A DNA stretch of 5,002 nucleotides, from contig CANGGC010000263.1 of NCBI GenBank assembly GCA_947453125.1, positions 1-5,002 on the forward strand, in the 5' to 3' direction. Of this stretch, positions 1 through 5,002 are shown in pieces (the first letter of the stretch is position 1; the number at the start of each line of letters is the position of its first letter). The notes beneath the pieces were generated by a model. That model saw nothing but the letters and a program-made list of their open reading frames with translations. It searched no databases and was not told the origin of the DNA. A program made the translations under genes and the position numbers. The stretch comes from Planctomycetaceae bacterium (GTDB lineage: Bacteria; Planctomycetota; Planctomycetia; Pirellulales; UBA1268).

Positions 1-2241
1 CTCCATCTCGGCGCCGCCGGTCACTCCGCCGCCGCGGTGAAAGACGTCTTCCCCGGCGACATCGTCCCCAGTCTCGAAGCGAACACGAAAGCCTGGCACG
101 ATCGGCACTTCGTCCCCGCCACCGGGCTTTACTGGCAGGTGGGGCACGACGACGGGATGGAGTTCAATATCGCCAGCCGCCAGACGACCGACATCCTCCG
201 CGGCGCGCCGAGCTACCGGCCGAGCTTCATCGCCTACCAGTGGGCCGATCTCCAGGCGCTTGCGCGAATGGAGGATCTCCTCGGTGAGCCCGCGAAGGCC
301 GCCGCCCACCGAGCCGCCGCGGCGACGCTCCGGGAGAAGATGGAGGTGGCGCTGTGGGACAAGCGCCGCGGCTTCTTCCTCGCCGCGTTCCGCGACAGCG
401 AAACCCTCGATGGCGCTACCGTCGCCGCCGGGAGCCGAATCTACGACGCAGGGCGCTTCGCCGGCAGCCCCCATGGCCGCGAGCTGATCGGCTACGTCCC
501 CTGGCAGTTCGACATGCCGTCGCGGGGCAAGGGTTTTGAAGAGGCCTGGAAATACCTCGGTGATCCGGAGTTCTTCCAGGCTCCCTTCGGCCCCTCCACG
601 GTCGAGCGGCATGATCCACTGTTCATCCTCCAGCCCCACTGCTGCTGGTGGAGCGGCCAGAGCTGGCCCTACGCCACGACGCAAACGCTCAAGGCCCTCG
701 CCAACGTCCTTCAATTCCGCTCCCCCGGCTTCGGCAACGACGGCCCCGGTCTTCAGGAGGTGGTGTCGGCCAAGGACTACGTCGCGCTCCTCAACACCTA
801 TGCCCGCACCCACCGGAAGGCCGGGCGGCCGTACCTCGCCGAAGCCTGTCACCCCGACACCGGCAGCTTCGAGGGGCACGATGCCTACAACCACAGCGAG
901 CATTATTTCCATTCGGGCTACGCCGATCTCGTGATCACCGGGCTCGTCGGCCTCACTCCACGCCCCGATGACACGCTCGAAGTCCGCCCCCTCTTTCCCC
1001 CGGAGTGGGACTTCCTCCGCCTCGACCGGCTGGTCTACCGGGGCCGCGAGGTCGCTGTCGTGTGGGACCGCGACGGCTCGCGCTACGGCCTCGGCGCCGG
1101 CCTCCATCTTCTCGCCGAGGGCCGTGTGATCGCGTCATCGCCGACGGTGGGGCGACTGACAGCGCCGCTTCCGCCGGTCTCTGCGGCGCTCGTCGCGGCG
1201 GGGCTTGTCGACGAAGGCTTGAAGCCGGGGATCGAGCCGACGCGAGTGAACGTCGCGGTCAACAACGACGGCAGCTATTTCCCCCGCCTCACTGCCGGCT
1301 CGATCCGCCCCGGCAGCTCCCCCGCGGCAATGGCCGACGGCGTCGCCTGGTATCTGCGGTCGCCACCCAACCGCTGGGAGAGCGCCACGGCCGGGGCGCT
1401 AGAGACGCTGATCCTCGATCTCGGGGTTCCGCGCCTCGTTGACACGCTCTCACTCTTCCTCCTCGACGACGAACCCGCGCTCCTCGCCGGCACTGCCGAC
1501 GCCGCCGTGCCAGGCCGCGATGAGATTCCCTCCGACGTCCGGGCGCCACGGTCGGTCGGCATCGAGAGATGGACGGGCTCAGCATGGGAGCCGCTGCCGA
1601 TCACGTCGCAGCAGCCGGTACATCCAGAGGGGCACATGGCCAACCACATCCATTTCGCTCCGCGCGAGATCACGAAACTGCGGATCAGACTCGAGCCCCG
1701 GGCCGGAATGCGCGTCGGGCTTTCCGAACTCGAGCTGTGGGGGGAGGCGATCCTTCCGCTCGAGCCCGCGCCCGCGCCGGCCGGCAACCTCGCCTTCAAT
1801 CCTGGCGGCGAAGGCGCCCCCGAATACCCCAAGGCGACCGCTTCGCACACCTCGCGCTATGACCGTGTCGAGCGGGCCATCGATGGGATCGTCTCCTACC
1901 AAACTAACCCCAACAACCGTTGGACAGCCTACGAGTCGCCAAACGCGACGGACTGGCTGGAAGTCGATTTCGGCAAGCCGTACACGTTCGCCCGTCTGGA
2001 ATTGGCCCTCTTCGACGACCGCGGCGGCGTCCAGCCCCCCGAAGTGCTTCATGTCGAGGCCTTCCGGGATAACGCGTGGAAAGCCGTCGTCGGGGAACGC
2101 CATTCACCAGCACGGCCGCTCGGCAACGCCCTCAACGAGGTGACATTAACGCCGGTGACCGCGACGAAGCTGCGCGTCGTGTTCACCCACCGGGGAGCAT
2201 CGCGAAGCGGCGTGTCGGAGATCTTCGTCTGGGAGGAGTGA
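1..2241 (+). CDS. Glycoside hydrolase, (alpha/alpha)6 MGH1/GH63-like, with two C-terminal discoidin-like domains (5' end outside window)
   Basis: The reading frame is open from base 1. The first in-frame start-like codon, GTG at 37, has no purine-rich ribosome site before it and lies inside the catalytic domain, so the true start is upstream. Residues below are counted from that GTG. Residues 1-305 resemble the six-hairpin glycosidases grouped as MGH1-like/GH63-like. Visible landmarks are SYRPSFIAYQWADLQALAR (59-77), WWSGQSWPYATTQTLKALAN (204-223) and YNHSEHYFHSGYADLVITGL (284-303). Residues 306-400 form a beta-rich segment like the C-terminal sandwich of such enzymes. Residues about 405-569 and 584-733 are two related discoidin (F5/8 type C-like) domains, probably for carbohydrate binding. 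Family knowledge suggests hydrolysis of alpha-linked glycan ends outside the cytoplasm. The substrate cannot be read from the sequence, and I do not assign catalytic acids. An alpha-L-rhamnosidase-like enzyme is the main alternative. The signal peptide, if any, is off the window. Confidence 0.85.
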   Translation, partial: LHLGAAGHSAAAVKDVFPGDIVPSLEANTKAWHDRHFVPATGLYWQVGHDDGMEFNIASRQTTDILRGAPSYRPSFIAYQWADLQALARMEDLLGEPAKAAAHRAAAATLREKMEVALWDKRRGFFLAAFRDSETLDGATVAAGSRIYDAGRFAGSPHGRELIGYVPWQFDMPSRGKGFEEAWKYLGDPEFFQAPFGPSTVERHDPLFILQPHCCWWSGQSWPYATTQTLKALANVLQFRSPGFGNDGPGLQEVVSAKDYVALLNTYARTHRKAGRPYLAEACHPDTGSFEGHDAYNHSEHYFHSGYADLVITGLVGLTPRPDDTLEVRPLFPPEWDFLRLDRLVYRGREVAVVWDRDGSRYGLGAGLHLLAEGRVIASSPTVGRLTAPLPPVSAALVAAGLVDEGLKPGIEPTRVNVAVNNDGSYFPRLTAGSIRPGSSPAAMADGVAWYLRSPPNRWESATAGALETLILDLGVPRLVDTLSLFLLDDEPALLAGTADAAVPGRDEIPSDVRAPRSVGIERWTGSAWEPLPITSQQPVHPEGHMANHIHFAPREITKLRIRLEPRAGMRVGLSELELWGEAILPLEPAPAPAGNLAFNPGGEGAPEYPKATASHTSRYDRVERAIDGIVSYQTNPNNRWTAYESPNATDWLEVDFGKPYTFARLELALFDDRGGVQPPEVLHVEAFRDNAWKAVVGERHSPARPLGNALNEVTLTPVTATKLRVVFTHRGASRSGVSEIFVWEE
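1243..2238 (+). repeat. Tandem duplicated discoidin-like domains within the hydrolase
   Basis: Two copies of one domain follow each other in the protein, with residues counted from the GTG at 37. Copy 1 is about residues 405-569 (bases 1243-1743) and copy 2 about 584-733 (bases 1786-2235). Matching landmarks are DG at 434-435 and 616-617, PPNRW at 443-447 and PNNRW at 625-629, LDLG at 460-463 and VDFG at 643-646, AWEP at 516-519 and AWKA at 680-683, TKLR at 546-549 and 710-713, and GLSELELW at 561-568 and GVSEIFVW at 725-732. Before LDLG/VDFG the copies are offset by about 182 residues. From the AW motif on the offset is 164, so copy 1 carries about 18 extra residues near 477-508. The copies are diverged, which points to an old duplication. 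An APAPAPAG-type proline/alanine linker (577-583) separates them. Confidence 0.75.
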
Positions 2242-2358
2242 CCGAGGGCCAACGGGAGGCTTTTCCGGACAGCCCCGCGTCCCGACGGTTGGCGGCGAGA
2301 GGGCGATCTGGGAGACTGAAACCCAGGGTCTGCACGCTCGTCCACCGGGGGATTTTCC
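2242..2358. other. 117-base intergenic gap with no supported promoter or terminator
   Basis: The gap lies between the hydrolase stop and the DUF1559 start. I see no small gene, no clear sigma-70-type -35/-10 pair and no hairpin followed by a T-run. A weak inverted repeat, CTGGG (2308-2312) with CCCAG (2322-2326), can extend through a bulge, but it is followed by G-rich sequence and not by T residues. The gap is long enough for the DUF1559 gene to have its own promoter, so co-transcription with the hydrolase is uncertain. Confidence 0.4.
2347..2351 (+). promoter_or_regulatory. Weak ribosome binding site of the DUF1559 gene
   Basis: GGGGG followed by A ends 7 bases before the ATG at 2359. It is a poor Shine-Dalgarno match but correctly spaced. 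It supports this ATG, which also places a signal peptide directly at the N-terminus. Confidence 0.45.
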
Positions 2359-3639
2359 ATGCGTTCAACGCTCGGCGTCGCTCACGGTCTCCTGCTCGCT
2401 GTGGCGTTCGCCGGCGCGGCGAGCGCGGACGAACGCGTCGTCATGAGCTATCCCTACAGTCTCGAACCGACGCACCGGATCGTCGCGGTCGATGCGGCGA
2501 GGCGCGAGGTACGAATCGAATCAGCCGAACGGGCGATGTTCTCGATCCCCGCTGAGGGGCAGGCCGTCCTCGTCGTGCCATCGAAGCCCGGCGGGCAACT
2601 CGACTCGCTTGTTCGCGTCACCGTCGAAGAGATCCTCGAAGGAAATGTAGCCGTGGCGACGTTTGGCCCTGGTGCGATTCCCGCCATCCATGAAGGCCCT
2701 GCCGTCCTCGGCCGTCCGTTTGCGGGCCTGATCGGCGAGCGGCCCCCCGCCACCGCCACCACGAAAGCGATCCGCAGCCTCCCCGATCTCCTCGTCGCCA
2801 AAGCCAAATCGACAGGCAACGGCCCGAGCGATTTAAACCCGATCGCCAAGGCCCGTGCCGCGGCCCGCCGCGCGGCATCGAGCAACCACCTCAAGCAAAT
2901 CGCCCTCGCCTTCCACATCTTCCACGACGCTTACGGCTGTTTCCCGCCGGCGGCGGTGATCGGCCCCGACGGCAAGCCGTGGCATTCCTGGCGCGTTCTC
3001 CTCCTGCCGTACCTTCAAGAGAACGAGTTGTACAAGCAGTACGACTTCTCCCAGCCGTGGGATTCGCCGAAGAACTTGGCGGTGGCCGAGAAGATGCCGA
3101 AGGTCTTCCGCGATCCCGCCCGTGAGGGGCCGCCCGACACCTTCACCGACTACGCGGCGATCACCGGCGAGGACGCGATCTTTCAGCCCGATGTGGTGAC
3201 GATGACATCCGCCGATGACTTCCCTGCCTGCCTGACAGCCGGGAAGAAGGTCGGTCTCGCGAGCGTCACCGACGGGACATCGAACACGATCGCGTTCGCG
3301 ACGGTCGATCCCGCCCGGAAAACCCCCTGGACGAAGCCGGAGGACATCGTCCTCGACGATGCCTTCACCGGGATCGGCAAGCCGGCGGGGATCGGGGCGA
3401 TCCATCCGGTCGAGGGGGGCCGGGTCGGTCTCACCGCGTTTGCCGACGGCTCGGTGCAGACCCTCGCCGATTCAGTCGAAACAGACACGCTGCGGAAGTT
3501 GCTCACCCGCGCCGGCGGCGAGGTCGTCGACCGCAGCGACCTCGACGGTCCTGGTGCGGGCCCCGCAGATCCGGACAGGCCGCCGATGGTGAAGGTGATC
3601 GCCGCCGACGACGGCACGCTCCGGCTCGAGATCGACTGA
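2359..3639 (+). CDS. Secreted DUF1559 (SBP_bac_10-like) domain protein
   Basis: This 426-residue protein starts at ATG 2359. Residues 1-23 form a signal peptide: a short basic start, a hydrophobic core (LLLAVAFAGAA) and an ASA cleavage site before DE. Residues about 25-130 are a probably beta-rich domain I do not recognise. Residues about 160-385 are DUF1559, shown by SSNHLKQIALAFHIFHDAYG (174-193), then CFPPAA (194-199), WHSWRVLLLPYLQENELYKQ (208-227), VTDGTSNTI (303-311) and the closing FADGSVQTLAD (361-371). Family knowledge: DUF1559 proteins are abundant in planctomycetes, usually start with a type IV pilin-like N-terminal helix, and have no established function. That helix and the cleavage/methylation motif are missing here, so the protein is probably released to the periplasm or outside rather than assembled like a pilin. 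The tail (386-426) is acidic and rich in Asp and Pro. The DUF2330 gene follows 36 bases later and is likely co-transcribed. Confidence 0.92.
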   Translation: MRSTLGVAHGLLLAVAFAGAASADERVVMSYPYSLEPTHRIVAVDAARREVRIESAERAMFSIPAEGQAVLVVPSKPGGQLDSLVRVTVEEILEGNVAVATFGPGAIPAIHEGPAVLGRPFAGLIGERPPATATTKAIRSLPDLLVAKAKSTGNGPSDLNPIAKARAAARRAASSNHLKQIALAFHIFHDAYGCFPPAAVIGPDGKPWHSWRVLLLPYLQENELYKQYDFSQPWDSPKNLAVAEKMPKVFRDPAREGPPDTFTDYAAITGEDAIFQPDVVTMTSADDFPACLTAGKKVGLASVTDGTSNTIAFATVDPARKTPWTKPEDIVLDDAFTGIGKPAGIGAIHPVEGGRVGLTAFADGSVQTLADSVETDTLRKLLTRAGGEVVDRSDLDGPGAGPADPDRPPMVKVIAADDGTLRLEID

Positions 3640-3663
3640 CTTTTTGAATCCCCTGAAGTGTTT

Positions 3664-3668
3664 GGAGG
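3664..3668 (+). promoter_or_regulatory. Strong ribosome binding site that fixes the DUF2330 start at ATG 3676
   Basis: GGAGG ends 7 bases before the ATG at 3676. An in-frame GTG at 3658 would put this site inside the coding sequence and add MFGGIP ahead of the signal peptide. The spacing, and the basic start LPARRRIAV right after the ATG, make 3676 the better start. Confidence 0.8.
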
Positions 3669-3675
3669 GATACCA

Positions 3676-4767
3676 ATGCTCCCTGCCCGTCGCCGCATCG
3701 CGGTGATTCTGGCCTGCTTGCTCGTCCTCACGGTCCACCCCGCCCCCGCCTGCTGCCCGGCCTGGCGGCCGGGGCAACCGGTGCGGATCGCCAACCAACA
3801 GATTCTCGTCGTCTGGGATCCGGCCACACGGATCGAGCACTTCATCCGCGAGGCGAAGTTTGCCGCTGTACCCGGCGCCCGCCAGGAGGGATTCGGGTTT
3901 CTCGTCCCCTCGCCGACGGTTCCCGAGATCGCGGCGGCCGACGGCGCCGTCTTCGATCAACTCAATGACCGGATCAAGCCACGTATCGTCGAGGTGACCC
4001 GCTGGAAAAACCACTATTCGCTCCTCGAGGCGCTGTTCGCGCGCGAAAGCAAGACCGTGGCCAGCCGGGCTCCCGATGCTGCCCCGCCGCCGCGGGCCGC
4101 CGTCGAGGTGATGAAGACGGCGCGCGTCGGCGGCTATGACGTCGTCGTGCTCAAGGCGGCCGACCCCGCTGCGCTCACCGAGTGGCTGGCCGATAATGGC
4201 TACGACTCCCGGCCGGAGCTTGCCGAGTGGTCGCGGCCCTACGTCGAGAAGGGCTGGATGATCACCGCCTTCAAGTATGCCACCGACGCCACGACAATCG
4301 ACGTCTCCGCCGTACGGCTCACGTTTGAGACGGATGCTCCCCTTTTCCCCTATCGCGTGCCGACCGATCAAATCAATCCCGACGCGCCACGGCGCAACGT
4401 CCTGCGGGCGTTCGTCGTCGGCCCCGGCCGGGCCGCAGGGACGCTCGGCGATGGGACAGAGGCCCGTCCGTGGGAGACAGGAAGGCTCGTCTACTCTCAC
4501 CCGCTCGAGGTCAATGCTTCGTTCCTCGGAGGCGTTCTCCCCGAGGGGACCGCCGGCGGCGCGACCAACGCGTGGCTCACCGCCTTCGAGGACTCCACGT
4601 GGCCCTCCGGCACCGACGACCTGACGTTCGCCTTCGACCCGGCCGGGGACCAGTTCCAGCGCGTGGAAAAGCGGTACACCGACCGCGACTGGATCCTGCC
4701 GCTCGACGCCATTGCCCTGGCCGGCCTGGGACTGTTCCTCGCCGTTCGTCGCAGGACGTCGCCGTGA
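3676..4767 (+). CDS. DUF2330 domain protein, exported, with C-terminal membrane anchor
   Basis: The chosen ATG gives 363 residues; an alternative GTG at 3658 would add six. Residues 1-25 form a signal peptide: ARRR, then hydrophobic IAVILACLLVLTV, then an APA cleavage site before CCPAW. Residues about 26-330 match DUF2330 in layout: a beta strand QQILVVWDP (41-49), EGFGFLVPSPTVPEI (71-85), a phenylalanine/asparagine-rich middle, GGYDVVVLKAADPAALTEWL (152-171), GWMITAFKYA (193-202) and VRLTFETDAPLFPYRVP (213-229). Residues 339-357 (WILPLDAIALAGLGLFLAV) are a membrane helix followed by RRR, which predicts an outward-facing domain with its C-terminus in the cytoplasm. The family has no established biochemical role. 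The mature N-terminus would begin with two cysteines, but the sequence before them (HPAPA) lacks the Leu expected at -3 of a lipobox, so I do not call it a lipoprotein. It lies 36 bases after the DUF1559 stop on the same strand and probably shares its transcript. Confidence 0.88.
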   Translation: MLPARRRIAVILACLLVLTVHPAPACCPAWRPGQPVRIANQQILVVWDPATRIEHFIREAKFAAVPGARQEGFGFLVPSPTVPEIAAADGAVFDQLNDRIKPRIVEVTRWKNHYSLLEALFARESKTVASRAPDAAPPPRAAVEVMKTARVGGYDVVVLKAADPAALTEWLADNGYDSRPELAEWSRPYVEKGWMITAFKYATDATTIDVSAVRLTFETDAPLFPYRVPTDQINPDAPRRNVLRAFVVGPGRAAGTLGDGTEARPWETGRLVYSHPLEVNASFLGGVLPEGTAGGATNAWLTAFEDSTWPSGTDDLTFAFDPAGDQFQRVEKRYTDRDWILPLDAIALAGLGLFLAVRRRTSP

Positions 4768-4779
4768 CCGGCCGGGCGG

Positions 4780-5002
4780 CTATTTCTCCTCCATCACCCA
4801 CACGCCACTCCAGTCCGGAGGGGGAGGCGTTTCGGTGAGGATCCGACAACGCTCCAGATAGAGCTTCGCTGCCTTGTCTGCCGGGTTGAGCGCGAGGACC
4901 TTCTCAAAAAGTTCCCGCGCCGGCCCGAAAGCCCGGGCCCGATATTTCGCGAGACCATCGCGAAAGTGCCCCAGGCACTCGACGAGATGCGGGAAGGTCT
5001 CC
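4780..5002 (-). CDS. Adenylate/guanylate cyclase, C-terminal tail only (5' end outside window)
   Basis: Read on the minus strand, the frame is open from the right edge to a TAG stop at 4782-4780 and gives 73 residues. The start and catalytic domain lie beyond 5002. The visible end contains HFRDGLAKYRARAFGPAREL, then FEKVLALNPADKAAKLYLERC, PPPPDWSGVWVMEEK and the stop, in that order (short stretches separate some of them). This pattern is the conserved tail of many bacterial class III nucleotide cyclases: a helical TPR-like repeat (YRAR..F..A...FE..L..NP.D..A.LYLERC), then PP..DW.GVW..(T/E)EK. In those proteins it follows the cyclase domain, which is often preceded by CHASE2, HAMP or other sensor regions. 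The inferred role is synthesis of cyclic AMP or GMP at the membrane, but no catalytic residue is in view. A different TPR protein is possible but unlikely given the DW.GVW ending. It converges on the DUF2330 gene with 12 bases between the stops. Confidence 0.8.
   Translation of the reverse strand, partial: ETFPHLVECLGHFRDGLAKYRARAFGPARELFEKVLALNPADKAAKLYLERCRILTETPPPPDWSGVWVMEEK

Noticed and set aside
37..39. GTG at 37 as the true start of the hydrolase.
   Set aside because: The frame stays open to base 1, no ribosome site precedes the GTG, and starting there would cut off the first part of the catalytic domain and any export signal.
1579..2103. A 174-codon open frame on the minus strand opposite the discoidin-like domains.
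   Set aside because: The plus strand clearly encodes conserved domain motifs here, and the antisense translation shows no family signature or ribosome site.
2305..2330. Inverted repeat CTGGG/CCCAG in the intergenic gap as a terminator.
   Set aside because: The stem is short, needs a bulge to extend, has a 9-base loop and is not followed by a T-run.
2076..2555. A plus-strand open frame bridging the hydrolase end, the gap and the DUF1559 start.
   Set aside because: It overlaps two supported genes in another frame and its product is low-complexity and Arg-rich with no domain signal.
3658..3675. GTG at 3658 as the start of the DUF2330 gene.
   Set aside because: The GGAGG site at 3664-3668 lies downstream of it and is ideally spaced for ATG 3676, which also gives a normal signal peptide.
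3472..4500. A 342-codon open frame on the minus strand opposite the DUF1559 end and the DUF2330 gene.
   Set aside because: Long antisense frames are common opposite GC-rich genes. The translation is rich in Arg, Gly and Asp with no recognisable motif, and it spans the junction of two well-supported plus-strand genes.
4761..4785. GC-rich inverted repeat around CCGGCCGG at the convergent stops, followed by TATTT, as a shared terminator.
   Set aside because: The stem is interrupted by the TGA bulge with only six pairs, and the T-rich part is short and inside the minus-strand stop region. It is too weak to call.

Overview
This GC-rich window is densely coding and looks like part of a chromosome from a planctomycete. 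The best taxonomic marker is a DUF1559 protein at 2359-3639. That family is strongly expanded in Planctomycetes (established knowledge). A large extracellular-type glycoside hydrolase, a DUF2330 protein and the tail of a class III nucleotide cyclase also fit that phylum. No 16S rRNA or other decisive marker is present, so the assignment is an inference.

Layout. (1) Positions 1-2241, plus strand: the 3' part of a large glycoside hydrolase gene that begins upstream of the window. It has an (alpha/alpha)6-type catalytic region, a C-terminal beta region and two related discoidin-like domains in tandem. (2) Positions 2242-2358: a 117-base gap with no convincing gene, promoter or terminator. (3) Positions 2359-3639, plus strand: a secreted DUF1559 protein with a Sec-type signal peptide and an unassigned N-terminal domain, where the family usually has a pilin-like N-terminal helix. 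(4) Positions 3676-4767, plus strand: a DUF2330 protein with a signal peptide and a C-terminal membrane anchor, 36 bases after the DUF1559 stop and probably in the same operon. (5) Positions 4780-5002, minus strand: the last 73 codons of a gene that enters from the right edge. Its sequence matches the conserved C-terminal tail of bacterial adenylate/guanylate cyclases. It converges on the DUF2330 gene with only 12 bases between the two stop codons.

How the genes may work together. The hydrolase would trim glycans outside the cytoplasm and probably holds its substrate through the discoidin-like domains. The DUF1559 and DUF2330 proteins are both predicted to be exported, have no established function, and may be co-expressed. 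The cyclase is transcribed separately from the opposite strand. Nothing here amounts to a defence system, mobile element, CRISPR array, RNA gene or biosynthetic cluster. The points worth a second look are domain architectures and gene pairing, not a clearly new system.
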